A stretch of 64,000 bases of DNA from Agrypnia vestita (lineage: Eukaryota > Arthropoda > Insecta > Trichoptera > Phryganeidae): contig JADDOH010002064.1 in the NCBI GenBank assembly GCA_016648135.1, forward strand, positions 62,001 through 126,000, written 5' to 3'. The notes under the pieces are model-generated. The model saw only the letters and a program-made list of their open reading frames with translations. It searched no databases and was not told the origin of the DNA. Of the stretch, positions 32,841 to 45,135 are shown in pieces. How positions within the stretch are numbered: position 1 is the stretch's first letter; each line of letters begins with the position of its first letter. The position numbers and the translations under genes were made by a program.

Positions 32841-34468
32841 GTAAGTTGAAACAAATTTTATTACTTACTTTATACCTTGTGCTTACTGTTTGCGAGGTAA
32901 ATTCGTAGAACTCCGTAATCACATGTATACGAATTAAACAATTGTTTCACTACTCGTTATTTACTTATGGTAATGTCTGTGAGTATGTTAGAATCAAGTG
33001 ACAGACGTATGCGCTAACGGGACAGCCTGACAGGATAGAAAGCTTCATTGCTGCGTTCTATAATTGAAATAACACTGTAAATTCTTGTACGATAAATACT
33101 GACATTGTACTCTGAATTTTATTGTTACAAATGATATTATTATGGGACCCCTTTTTTTAAAAATAATTCTGTCTAGCTGTCCATTTAAGGCCCCAGGCCA
33201 CGGTAAATTTATTTTTTATTTTTTTTTATTTTCTGAAATACATTTGTTAAGAAAGCTCTAACCAAATGTTTTAAAGAAATTTGTAAAATTGACGGAGATA
33301 CAGAGGTTTAATTTTAATAAAAAAATTAGTTTGTATGTTGAATTATCCTTCAGCAAAACTTTGAATGCGTTTTCTCGAAAGTACGTTTTTCATCCCGGTT
33401 GACAACATATTAAAAAATCTATACATCCGATGTGCATGCCCCAAGTCTTCTTAAACTGTTCGAAAATCCAGTCTCTCGAAAATCCACCACATAGGGATTT
33501 TTTATAAAGAGCCCCCTTCTATTTTTTTTTGTGAATCAAGAAAATTTTCCATGAAAATTGGAAATGAAATTCGCTGGTCCGCCATTTTTTTTAGATATCT
33601 AAATTCCCCTACTGTAAACCTATATTTATAAATATATTTTTATTTTATTTTTCAAATGAACCATATGGCTTAATCGCTGTCAACGCCGAGTAGCAATTTC
33701 ATCGAAGTGTCCTCATGGAAGCAGCGTACATCACAAACAATACTTTGGATTCGAGTACAAAAATTTGGATACAATCTTCTCTATGTGTTAACTGACTATG
33801 AGTTTTAATTTTTAAAATTCCATGTATTGTTTTCTTGAAAATAATTATGGAAAAAACACCCTCGTACCGTGGTCTTAATGTCGCATTGGAAATATAAAAT
33901 AAAAAAATATTACAAGTGATGAACAGAATTATTATCATTCAAAATTTATAAAAACCATCGAAATTCCCATCGAATAATGTCGCACAATCTCCTTATCTCA
34001 TGCAAACAATTGATATAGCTGTCTTTAACTGTAGATTAAAAAATTCTGTAGATATAAATACAAGTTGTTAAGCGTCTTAAGCAAGTAAGAACCAAAAACA
34101 AATTTTTAATTTCCATACACATTTTTTTTAAGCAAATATTTGTTTTTTTATGCAAACTTTATTATAAAATAATAAATCTTCACAGAATCTTATATCTACA
34201 CTTAGACGGATTATATTTTATTGAGTAGAGGAGAGAGGGAGACGGAGTGAGGTCTACAGAGGGTGTCGACAAATATTGGGATTTACCTGATAATTTTTAA
34301 TCAAACAGAAGACTCTCGCCTTTACTTAAATTCTTAATCCTTTTTGTTAAGAAACTTAGTGGATGTTCGACTTTAATCCCGCACGTGAAAATTTTGTGAA
34401 GGTGTTAGTGTATAAATAAAACTATGGTTGTGGTGTGTAGTATGAGTATTTACACGCTAATATAGTGG
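32841..34468. other. Probable first intron, start
   Basis: Begins with the GTAAGT donor. No following exon was recognised within this stretch or further downstream, so the intron may extend through the rest of the window. The DNA is AT-rich. GGCCCCAGGCCACGG at 33,190-33,204 is the only GC-rich patch. Confidence 0.45.
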
Positions 34469-34512
34469 TTGTCCTGACAAAAAGAAGGGTTACGTCTCGA
34501 AACTGGTACACA
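34469..34512 (+). ncRNA. Hammerhead-like motif, decayed sister of 16,100-16,144
   Basis: TTGTCCTGACAA, then GGGTTACGTCTCGAAAC and TGGTA, is clearly the same family as the copy at 16,100, including the following text AGTAATTTTTAGTG. Stem II, stem I and the palindrome carry changes. Confidence 0.5.
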
Positions 34513-34799
34513 TAGTAATTTTTAGTGATTATAATATACTAACATAAATAACATTTTGTTAAATTAATACTTTAAATACTTAAAATATTAATAGTAGTAT
34601 TTTTTCAATTTTATTTCAATCATTATAATGTTAGAGCAAAGAGTGCATTGTATAAATCAATTACAAAAATTCAGAGATGCTTCAGAAGTAGTAAATAAAT
34701 ACAAAATTTGATAAGAGAATATTTTTAAGTTAATTTATAGTCATTAACTGACAGTATTAAAGTAAAAGTAAGCGACTGAATACGAAAAGTACGAATAAT

Positions 34800-34935
34800 A
34801 AGAAATGAGTTAATTTATGAGTGTTAGAATGGGATGGGATATGGATGGGAGGAAGAGGGTGAGGACGTTGGAGTCAGTGTAGAGGTGGAGGAAGAGGAGA
34901 TGAGATGTAGTGAGTCATGTGGAGGGAATGACTGA
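34800..34935. repeat. Purine-rich (G/A) tract
   Basis: A strand of almost only G and A with several GGG runs, including GGATGGGAGGAAGAGGGTGA. A smaller one lies at 34,228-34,262 and another at 13,566-13,604. It may be a low-complexity element. Confidence 0.6.
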
Positions 34936-35225
34936 ACAATAAGCAATGAAGTCCATGTTGAATTCAATACCAATAAGGTGAAGTAGCTTAGGAATTATAT
35001 AGTAATTAAGATGGCAAAAACTAATATGGAAAATCATCAATGCTCTCAAAAAAGATATGTCTTAGAGACTAAAGAGAGCTGGAACAAGAGCTATATGAGT
35101 GGAATTGAGGAAGACTTTTCTTTATTTTTATTGCGAATGCACGCCGCAGACAATTTTATAACGGTCATGTTTGATGAAAGCCGAAACAGCTGCAACACTT
35201 AAAAATAGTTAACCCGCAGAACTTA

Positions 35226-35345
35226 ATAATAATATTTATTAAAATTTAATTTATTTAATCTCAGTAATAATAATATTTATTAAATTTAATTCATTTTAAG
35301 TTTCATTAATAATAATTATTAAAATTGAATTTATTTTAAATTTCG
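35226..35345. repeat. Degenerate tandem repeat, three units
   Basis: AATAATAATATTTATTAAA plus a following TTTAATTTATT-type segment recurs about three times at a period near 55-60 bp. Confidence 0.7.
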
Positions 35346-36279
35346 CTAAAAATAAATATATTCCCATACTTTCCTTTATCCTAATCCTATATACCACCCC
35401 GCCCTTCACACCTCTTTTCAATATGTATTGAAACAATACATTATATCATATTGCCACACCTTGCTAATATCAGTAATAATTAATCTTAAGTAGAAAGTTA
35501 AAAATTGGCATAAATTACTATTTTTTTAATCGTTTTTATGTTAATTTAAGATTTGCTGTTAACTTTTCCTAAAATAAGTATATAAATAAATAATGCATAT
35601 AAATATAGGATAGTGTGTAGCAAGCCTCTCAGCCACTACCTACTTCGCTTGATATATAGAAATACCTGTTCTGTGATTTTGATCGATATCTAATATTTAT
35701 TTTGAATGAAAGAACATACACTAAAAATCAAGAGTTTAAAATATTAAAAAATCTAATAGTATCATGCGAGATGCAGGAAAAAATTGAAATAAATGCAAAC
35801 GACAGTTTTACATTTCTTATCGAAACTGCGCTTTTCATGTGGATCCACAAAAGAAGAATTAAAATAAAAAAGCTGTGTATGGATAAATGTTAGAGACTTC
35901 ACCCGAATGCTGTTTATTTCCGACATTTATAAATCCGACATTTTTTAAGCTACTTTTACTTCTCCAGAATACGTAGTTCTGCCCTACAGGACTACCTTTC
36001 TTCCCCACAAAGAGTGCGTTCCTTCGGCCCTTTGAAATGGAAATGATTCACAATGGGACATGACGAGAAACATAAATGGCGCGACGGAAGGGCTCGAAGC
36101 AAATGGATCCGGCGATTTACGAGAATAAGCCGCCCTTTTTTGGCGAGGAATGAAGATATTATTTTCGCATTTGCAATATCCTCGACGCTAAATATCACAA
36201 ATGATTCGTAAGAAATGCATTTGAGAAAAATATCTATAACAGAAAAAAAATGTTTTGTCAGCAAAATAATCAAACATAA
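35346..36279. other. AT-rich sequence, no gene seen
   Basis: A GC-richer patch at 36,000-36,130 contains a minus-strand frame without family resemblance. Confidence 0.4.
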
Positions 36280-36440
36280 TAATTTCGTTGTCTGTCCGTC
36301 TTTCATCCGTCTATATGTCTGTTTATCTGTCGTGTAATGTCACTAATTTAGTTTTAATTCATGGTTTAAAAAAAAACAACTTAAATGGCCGTAGATATGG
36401 GGCTTGAAGCCCGGGCCTGCACTCCCGCCGCTTAACGCAT
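36280..36440 (-). repeat. tRNA-derived SINE, near-complete copy
   Basis: On the minus strand a tRNA-like head, with GTTAAGCGGCGGGAGTGC and the B-box-like GGGCTTCAAGCCCC, is followed by a body. The 3' end carries AGACGGACAGACAACGAAAT and AATTATT. The same order is seen at 60,940-61,100, and the head at 23,930-24,090. RNA polymerase III promoter boxes are degraded. Confidence 0.7.
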
Positions 36441-36989
36441 GTTCGTGGAGTTCGCTGCTTCTTCGTGGAGTTGAATAATATTTATACATCTTTCACTACT
36501 TAATTTTCGAGAGAAACTTCCAATAATTTTTCTGAATTTTAAAATCACATCATAGATGGTAATCATATTTTTCGTTCGTGTACTATTAAACTTCTCCATA
36601 CCGTTACGCGTAAGGGTGATAAAATGAATACTTTTGAATGTTAGGAAATTAAAATAAATTTTAACTGGGTATTAATTTACTCAACCTTCACTAACTCTTC
36701 TCCTCTTGTCTCAATATTCCCGTCATAACCACAGTTATACCAGTAACTTCGACTCATCTGGTCAGTACCTAACCAATTAATAATTAATATTTGAACCGAA
36801 TCAATGTAAAAATTCTATATTTAAAAGTAGTCGGTTTAATACTTCACCTGTCGCTCAGAGATTCTATTTCTCCCGAATTTTAATCAGTGAAAACTATATA
36901 AATATATATTATTTAATTCACATAGAAGTTACAGAGTTCACTATTTTCCTAATTTAACGAACATAATAATATTCGATCACCAATATTTA
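36441..36989. other. AT-rich sequence, no gene seen
   Basis: No supported feature. Confidence 0.4.
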
Positions 36990-37145
36990 ATAATCACTGG
37001 TTTCTCACACTGAGGTTCCGGGTTCGATTCCCGGTGAGATCATAATTAATCTATGTGATTTACTGAAACATGTATACTTTGTGATTTGTTTTGATTTTGT
37101 AATTGGGCCTTGGCCTGGTGAAAGTACAATAAAAAAAATGTATCG
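36990..37145 (+). repeat. Second SINE family, copy 1
   Basis: A clear B box, GGGTTCGATTCCC, at 37,020-37,032 is followed by a body with ATAATTAATCTATGTG and a short A-rich end at 37,130-37,138. The body recurs at 55,990-56,095. The A box is truncated. This is a tRNA-derived SINE. Confidence 0.7.
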
Positions 37146-37989
37146 ATGAATGTTAACTTTTTTTCTTTCTTCAGGTGAAATCAGAGTTTCTTGTAATTGG
37201 CCAAAGGCTCTGTTTTTTATATCACCTATGTATATGATTCTAAATAGTTGTAAGATAAGTTGTTAAAGAAAATATAATAAAAATATATGAGTTTTACTTA
37301 TCATATTAAATTATTATATATATAAAAGTTCGTTACGCTCAAAATTATTCTTTAAAAAACATTCGTGATTCACAAATTCTTTTAGACTATAAATTTAAAC
37401 TTTTCTTTCTACAATACATTACTGAACTTTTCAAGTGCCGCTTGTTAAGCAAGTATTTTAAAATAATTAAAAAGCACTTAAATAGAGTACATTATGTATC
37501 CATTGATGAGTCCTGAGAGAGAGGCTGTAAGTGGAGGTTCTAACGTTCTCTAGAAAAGGGAGATTCATGTTTTGTGCAAATGAATTATGAATCCTAGTTA
37601 GCTCGCCGTTAGATACACTACTTTGTCTTCGGCAATGACGTAATTTAATTAATATAATACATGACTTGTAATAAATAACAGAATAATTAATGATACTTTA
37701 TTTTATTTGTGTTAAAGGTAAGATATAAATAAGAATAATTTTATACTATGTATGGTGTGAACAAACTGTATTTCTATATACGGTTAAAGAGATAAGCGAC
37801 TTTAAAAGGTTTTTGGTAAAACTCTAGAAATCCATGATTATTTTGTATAATGAGTTGAAAAACTTTGTTTAATTCCACTTTATTTAATTTATTTATATAC
37901 TTTCCCATAAAATACGAAGTAACATTACCAAAAATAATGCACATAAAGAAGTAATTAAATATATAGCTAAATAAAATAAAATTAATACA
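37146..37989. other. AT-rich sequence, no gene seen
   Basis: No supported feature. Confidence 0.4.
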
Positions 37990-38190
37990 AATAAAATAGA
38001 ATATTTTTTTTCTTCTTCTTCTTCTACCCCTTATCCTATCGGGGTGCCGGCACCACATAGCAGATTTTAACTTTCTCTATCTTGGGTTTAGCTCTCCATG
38101 TTAGCCCAATTTAGTTACAACCTCGCTTCGCAGCAGTCCTCCAACTGCTTCCGTCAGCTCCTCCTAGGACTGCCCCTTGGTGAATAAAAT
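37990..38190 (-). pseudogene. RTE-type LINE 3' tail
   Basis: Minus-strand reading gives RQLEDCCEARL, then NWANMES and CYVVPAP, ending at a (GAA)n run at 38,010-38,025. This follows the C-terminal tail plus microsatellite end of RTE-like LINEs. Only the last roughly 60 codons remain, with stops. Confidence 0.5.
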
Positions 38191-39429
38191 AGAAAATTTA
38201 AGCAGTAAAAAAAGAAGATAAGTATAATGCTAATAATTATAAACATAATATAAAAAAATAGAAGACTAAATGTTAGACATGGAATAGAAAAAAATAGAAC
38301 TATAGTTATATTTTAAATAACAGATAACAATAATTCAAAACAAACTTAAATAATAATGACACAGGTAAATATTATAATTCTAATAATTACAAAAATTACA
38401 GACTATTGACGGCATCTGACTTGTTTTGCTAAGAGATTTGATTGCTTAAAATTTTGAAATCAATGAATCAAAAACATAATTTGGTACGTACCAATACCCA
38501 ATTCCTAATCTGTGAATTTATAGGTGAATTATATTTATTATAGTAGAGAGAGAGAGTAATTCGTATTAAAATATCGCAGTGAAATATTATACTTTACCTA
38601 GTACTCCTAGAAGGAATGTGATTAATTGCGTTAGGTCTAAACTATTGAAAGAATTATTCATAATTTTGATGAGTAATGAAATATCTACCATTTTCCTTTA
38701 GTATATAATCTCTTAAATGTGATTAGAGACAAGAGAAAGCTTTAGTATCCTATATAATACTTACCATTATCGATATTGAATAGTTGAATTGTTTTATTGA
38801 TACTTGGAAGAAGTTCCTGAAAATGAGCTAACGTTTAATATAAGAAAATGTGGGGGAATAAAGCAAACTTCTTCAACTCAGTATACAAAATAACATAAAA
38901 ATGCATTTCTTCAATATTCATCTTCTGTAAAACGTTGAACTACCATGAAGATCAGATATTTAGAATATTGAAAATTATTTTCCCTCATTACAAGTTCAAT
39001 AAATTGCGACATTGCAAAACATTGCGAAAAAATTCTTGTACAAGTTTCTGATTTCCTTATAATAAACATTTTGTGTAAAACGTTGAGTAATCTTAAAAAG
39101 AAACTTAAGTATCGAATGTTATAAATTCTTTCGCTTCAATACAAATAACATTGTTAAAACCTTGTAGAAAAATTCAGATTAAAATTTCTAAAATTTCTGC
39201 TATTGGATAATAATTTATTCTGCGACGTAATTTAATTAATATACTCGTAATACATGGCGTGTAATAAATAATTTTGTAATTTATGATCCTTTTTTGTTTC
39301 TTTGCGTTCAAACAAAGATATTAAAAAAAATTTCAATTAATAATTTCTTGGTTAAGTACGAAAGAAAATTTCTTTTCTTCGACCAATTTGTATTACGATG
39401 ATTATTCCCGTGCAAGATTTGTAATATCA
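38191..39429. other. AT-rich sequence, no gene seen
   Basis: No supported feature. Confidence 0.4.
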
Positions 39430-39615
39430 TCGTCATTTTGGACGTTTTGGCATTTAGCTACTTTCTGCACATCTCATATTATCTTCTTCAGCATAAGATG
39501 TGAAAGATCATATTTCTCATGGCGGAGAATGTGTCCGAAGTGTGCAGCTTTCCTTCGTTTGATATAAGTTATAAGTTCACTCTTCGAGCATTTATGCGTC
39601 TTAGTAACAACTCAT
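39430..39615 (-). pseudogene. RTE-type LINE C-terminal fragment
   Basis: The minus strand encodes ITYIKRRKAAHFGHILRHEKYDL then SHLML, matching the family pattern IKxRKLxxxGHIxRxxKYxLLxLI near the end of insect RTE-like proteins. No other part is present. Confidence 0.65.
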
Positions 39616-42139
39616 TAAAAATGTAGACAGCACCGGAAATATTAATACCTAAGCCAAAGTAAATATGTCACTGAAAATTCAGAAGGAAAAATCTTCCTTT
39701 CTAATATGGCGAACTGTGATGCCTAAGAGCTAATATCGAAAATATCGGTTAGCTATGGCTAGAGCAAGATCGGATATCGTCAAGGCACATAGCTTAACCG
39801 TTAGAGCAGTCTACTGACAGTATAAACGTGCTAATTATAGGTGGGTTAATATATAAACGGGTTAATTATTATTTATGTGTGTTTTATTTTTGTTAAATAA
39901 AAAATGGTCAATTACGTATACTGCATACTTTAATGACAATAATATTGACTATGGCTTAATAATATTGTTTATCCTCCTGTAATTACTCTACCGTATTATT
40001 ATGATTTACCATTTCATTCCCAAACTTCACACCCTTATGATAACAGTTGTTGGTATTCACCTATAATAAAAAATATAAAGTTAATATAATTTTTCAACTT
40101 TTGCTCCACTAGACGAATAGAAAAATGACAAATTCTCAACGATTTGTAAAATTTAAAAAATCAAAGTCTAACATAACAAATCAGTCTCGAGTTAAAATAT
40201 TTTAATATTTATACCATGAAATGGGGTGACTTTGATAAATTTTGAACTTTGAACCTTGATAACTTTTTTCTTGAAATGTTCATGCCAGAAAATTTTCTTT
40301 TATATTCCTTGCACACACTGAAGTTATCGAAGTATTTTTTTTAAAATATGTAAATACATATGTTGTGTGAACCAGAAAAAATAAAAACATCGTCGCTCTT
40401 CGGAGTGGGGTCACATTAAATTTTTACCTCATTTCCGCACGATTATCTAGTAGAAATATTATTTAGTGCCTTGATATGCTTTTATCTTAGTTTTATGGTC
40501 TCCCATTATTACATTTTTCCTTGAATAATAAAACTAATTAACAAACATTTGAGATTTGAACAAGTTTTGCTAGGTAGTTATGGAAAAATATGAACTATTA
40601 ACAATCTTGTTTGTTCACCATGGTGTCCTCATGAGGCTATTTTATCACATCGTACACCTCCTACATACATTCACCATTTTAAAACACATGAAAAAACACC
40701 GTTGCAATTCAGTTAGTTTGTTATCTTCGAATATCACTCAAAAACAAATGACTACAATTTTTTTTGAAGCGTCATAATATCGATACTTCTATAAAAATAT
40801 GTAAAACTTGTAATTTGTAATTTGCGAGTAATAGTTATAATAATCCTTTACGTTGATCAAAGTAGCCCGCGATTCAAAAGTCACTCCATTTCATGGTAAT
40901 ATAATTAAAGTCATTAATATGGTACTAAAGATGTGTAAAAAATTGTTCACTTTTTAAATGTTTGACAAAAATCAAGTAACGATAACTTCCCTTCATAGGA
41001 TTTGATGCATTTGACAAATAGAGTTTTCATCGACATTTAAAATTATAAATAATTTTCACGACTATTAAAATAATTAGGTTTGCAACTTGATAATAATTTA
41101 TTGTATTTCGTTACACAACATTTATGATGTGCATTAATCATTTTAATATCCGGAAAATGACGTCAGGGCCCTACAATAATATGTTTTTTGTATTAATAAA
41201 CAGGAAATTCTTTGTATAAAACCATTTTTTATTGAATTATCAAAATGTTTCGGGGCTAATGATCTTTTCAAGTTATACTAAAAGTTATACTAACAATTAA
41301 AATTCGAATTATAAATAATACATATAGAAAAACAAAATATAAATGTATGGGAGTTGAATAACAAATTAAGACTTTACATGAAAACAAATTTCAATGTAAA
41401 CTATTTGCAAAAAGGATTATTTTTAGTATTTAATTTGTTATTAACTTTTCCTAATTTCTAAAATTTCTAGATATTATTTATTTACAATGTTTCGAAACCT
41501 TTAATTGAATCAAAATATTGGTTTGTTTCTAAAAGCTGATAAGAAATTCCGAATAATTATTGATTTTTTAAACATATTTAGTGCTTCTTTATTCTTATTT
41601 AAAATTTTTTACAAGTCTTAGTTTAACATTAATAAAAATTATTGCAATCATTGTAAATTAATTTATAAACCCCCGATTTTTTTAAAGTGTCATCGTCATC
41701 CTTGTTATTAAATATATAATTCTTGAATTTAAAATTTATAGAAAACTGGTTGTATAAAATTTGAGTATAATCTGGTTGAAAACAGTATTTTGTGGTATGT
41801 GCATGTGTTTTTTTGGATGATTTTTATATATCCATAATTAAAATCATATTACTAGGGTCATCCCTGCAGGCAGGACTTGGATGAATGGTTCGGACGATAC
41901 TAATCCTGGATATTATCCTCGCTGTGTACATCTAAATACGGATATGGACCGCAATAACGTTTCCCATTCAATGTGGGTATTCTTCGTACAAAGCTGACAT
42001 GTTTGATAAATGATTGATGTCAGCGTAGCTCGTTATAATATTTGAAGGGTTCGAATAACATGTATAATTTAACTCTCCAAGTCTATTTATTTATTTGATA
42101 TGTCATTATTTTCACGAGATCCCGAATCAAGAGGTGACA
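39616..42139. other. AT-rich sequence; one weak hammerhead-like site
   Basis: No gene is supported. The minus strand at 41,241-41,272 carries CTTGAAAAGATCATTAGCCC, then GAAACATTTTGATAATTCAA, resembling a decayed Penelope-type terminus. The core CTGANGA is not intact. Confidence 0.35.
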
Positions 42140-42370
42140 CACCTAATCGGGTAATTAATTGTATGTGGGTCTGGAATAGGAGGAAACATTGGAAAGATTT
42201 CGAAAAAGAGAGCCAGAAAGATCAAGAAGCGGAGTCGGTAATAACTTGCGCGGCTGCTTCAAGAAGCCATAAAAGCGAGCAAATTGTAGTTAGCCAATGA
42301 AATAAAGTACTAGAGTATCTATCTGAGTGCGAGAAGCGCTCTAGAGCAAATCAGTATTTTTTCGTTTATA
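42140..42370 (+). repeat. LTR-like sequence, copy 2
   Basis: Resembles 25,455-25,660. TATTGGAAAGATTTCG-like text leads to CCATAAAAGCGAG (TATA-like, 42,270-42,282), then AAGTACTAGAGTATCTATCT and GAGTGCGAGAAGCG. No gag/pol adjoins it. Confidence 0.4.
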
Positions 42371-42545
42371 GGACGCCGGCTATCATCAATTTATTTACTG
42401 CAGTCCGGAATAGCACAAAATGGCTGTGACAGCTCTACAGTAAACTGGCTAAACCACTCTCTTACGTTTTTCAATCACGATCTTCTCATGAATCTTCGCT
42501 GCACTTTTTCCACTCTTAAATAACCTGTCTTTCGTACACTGCTGT
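42365..42545 (-). pseudogene. RTE-type LINE 3' tail
   Basis: The minus strand gives KNVREWFSQFTVELS followed by a degraded end, equivalent to the KNLRQRFGQSTVELF segment at 62,700-62,770. Short, with no other domain. Confidence 0.55.
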
Positions 42546-42566
42546 ACGTTATCCATATCGCTCAGG

Positions 42567-43330
42567 TTCGCACTAGAAAACTTCCCGTTTGTCGGTAGGT
42601 ACCCGCGCCATATATCTGTCACTCAGTTAACCGGTCGGGTGCCGGAGCGCAGATTTGCGCTCCCTAGACGCGTATGAGAATTCGGCCTATTTTACCTGCG
42701 TTTATGAGTTTTTAAAGCTTATCTCAAATGTTTGAATAAATGAAGGAGTTATTTGTCAAGTAACGTCATTTGCCGCGCAAACCGGACAAAAAATCATCTC
42801 AAATATCGTATTCGAACCGCGCATTAATTGTGTTATTTATCTGTTAAAAAAGTGTTAAAACGAAAATATTGAAATACAATATCTTAAGTGTAATTGCTAC
42901 CATGGTTTTATTCGATCAACATGTGCGTACATTTCTGACAGTAAATTTCGCTGATTATTTTCATAATTAATGATTATTTTCATATTATTGTACAAGTATT
43001 TATTGAAGTCTGTATATTGAGAAACCAGAAACTGCAACTTCTTAGCGATTATTGTTGATTTTTACATGAATATAACCTTCACAAAAAGTGTGTATAAAAA
43101 CAGCAATCGTGCGCGCAATTACGCGGCATTCGACCGGTTAAACACGTGCTGATTCACGCAGCATGATTTCGCTTTCTATAATGACAATCCGCTATCAACT
43201 CTGTTACAACTGACTGCGCAGTAGCCGGTCGACCTCTTCTTATAGGCGAAAGTCGCATCGCGATTGTTCCTGAATCTTTTGCGTAAAAGTTTCCAAGTTA
43301 CTTCTAAAAGGTGTAGAGTGTTGTAAAATT
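42567..43330. repeat. Repeat shared with 24,686-24,960, long copy
   Basis: The outer landmarks match the short copy, and about 500 bp of extra interior lie between. Interior frames, including 43,176-43,436 on the minus strand, have no family resemblance. It may be a DNA element whose shorter relative arose by internal deletion. Confidence 0.55.
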
Positions 43331-43596
43331 CTTGATTAAGCACAATCTTTTTGCTTGTAGCATCTCGTGACAATATCGTGACAATGTTGACAGGTGGCAC
43401 ACAACCGTAGATGGAATGACAAATTTTCCAACCCAATCACGCGAGAAACAACCTAATCCAACCAAGCATACATAATGATCAAACTAATATGTCTATTATC
43501 ACAAAGTTCGCTGTACTATGAAATACAATCAGATTAGCATTTGATTAATCTCCATTCGCAGTATCTATAATTTAGATGGAACAAGCAATTTTGTAT

Positions 43597-43622
43597 GTAT
43601 ATATATATATATATATATATAA
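43597..43622. repeat. (TA)n microsatellite
   Basis: Uninterrupted AT/TA alternation. Confidence 0.9.
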
Positions 43623-43734
43623 TGTTCAAGAATAATTTTTATCGATAAAATATGTTATTTTATTTTTTAACAAACAGACCATCAACAAGTCACATTTTAC
43701 CCAAATAAATAGTCCTAGAGTTACCTTAGAATCT

Positions 43735-44100
43735 TCTTCTTCTTATGGTGCTATCTCCTATCGGAGGTCGGCGATCATTATGGCGATTACGATTTTATTT
43801 ACCGCCGCACGGTACAACTGAGTCGAGTTACACTTATACCAGTCCCTCAAGTAACGCAGCCATGAGATATTTTGAACCTCTCATGATATGTCCGAGACAC
43901 TCCAGCTTTCTCATCTTGATAGTTCGCAGCACTTCTTGATCGTTTTCCATACGCCGTAGGACTTCATCATTCGTCACTCTATCCACCCAGGGAACTTTCA
44001 ATATGCGTCTGTAGATCCGTATCTCAAAAGCCTCAACTTACGGATTAGTTCTTGGTTAAGTGTCCATGTCTCCACGCCACGTAACCTAAGAGTACAAAGT
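43735..44100 (-). pseudogene. RTE-type LINE C-terminal region
   Basis: Reading the minus strand gives a degraded TWRGDMDT segment, then EAFEIRIYRRILKVPW, VDRVTNDEVLRRM, and TIKMRKLECLGHIMRGSKY, in the family order. After this come degraded sequence and a GAAGAAGAAGA end at 43,735-43,745. Stops occur near the ends. The catalytic reverse transcriptase core is missing. Confidence 0.8.
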
Positions 44101-44167
44101 TTTTTGATTACAAAAAATTTAAGGAACATTTTGAATATGATATAATTACACATTACACTTTTTTTTT

Positions 44168-44430
44168 GATAAATTAATAGTAAATAATGTCTTACTGATA
44201 CAATAAATTTTAAATAATATTCAGAACTACATAAAGACTGCCGCAAATCAATAAATACAATTAAGGAATGAGTTATAGATTAACAATATGCTACACAATT
44301 CACTTTTGAAGATAAATTGATAATAAATAATGTCTAAATTATAAAATAAATTGTAAATAATATTCACAACAAAATAAAGACTATCGCAAATCAATAAATA
44401 CAATTTAGGAGAGAGTTTTAGATTTACTTA
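44168..44430. repeat. Tandem duplication, unit 143 bp
   Basis: The segment beginning GATAAATTAATAGTAAATAA at 44,168 recurs at 44,311 with the same landmarks (AAAGACTRYCGCAAATCAA, then AATACAATT). Confidence 0.9.
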
Positions 44431-44519
44431 TATTAAGTTAATTTAGATTTACGATGAGTGCGTGCGTTCCAAGATCAACACCGTGTGTATATAACGAGAA
44501 AAATAGAGTTCAATGAACA

Positions 44520-44520
44520 G

Positions 44521-44557
<37 letters not shown>

Positions 44558-44611
44558 ATATATCTATATATATATCTATATATATATATATATATATAGA
44601 TATATATATAT
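44520..44611. repeat. Long TA-rich microsatellite
   Basis: TA alternation broken by TATC units. Open frames on both strands here translate to Tyr-Ile repeats and are artefacts. Confidence 0.95.
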
Positions 44612-45135
44612 TGAAGCCTGGTTTCTACAGTTGGGTACTTGTGCACATGCAGCTGATAAAACTATTAATAATATCTCCACGTAATACACGAATAATATTG
44701 TGTCAGTAAAAATAAAATAAATATAAATATGAACGTATATTTTGTGGGCAGTTGGTTTGTCGAGCAATTAATTGCCTGTCGGGCAGTTGTCCAGTACCAA
44801 AATATTAGTATAAGAACATTTATCAAACTTAGCATCAAAATATTATCGTTTAATAATTTAGGCAGGGACCTACCTGCGAAGTATTGTGGATAGTTCTGTT
44901 ACACTCTGGATAATTAAACTTACGTGCGTCGTTCACAGTTGAAGTCATTAAATGTCTACAGAATATTAGAAAATAGAATGTCTCAATAACACTTGACAGA
45001 CACTCTGAAGATGAAAACCATAAGGTCCATTTGTGTAACCATCCTACGCAATTTGGTTGGGGAATTACGTACGTTTTCCACTTCGCCGATAATGGCAGGG
45101 CCCATTAATCCCGAATACCAGACCACGCAATATAG

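Noticed and set aside
35226..35345. Possible CRISPR-like array
   Set aside because: The units are continuous, degenerate AT-rich tandem repeats without spacers, and the genome is eukaryotic.
44449..44767. Overlapping frames on both strands rich in Tyr and Ile
   Set aside because: They are produced by the TA microsatellite at 44,520-44,611.
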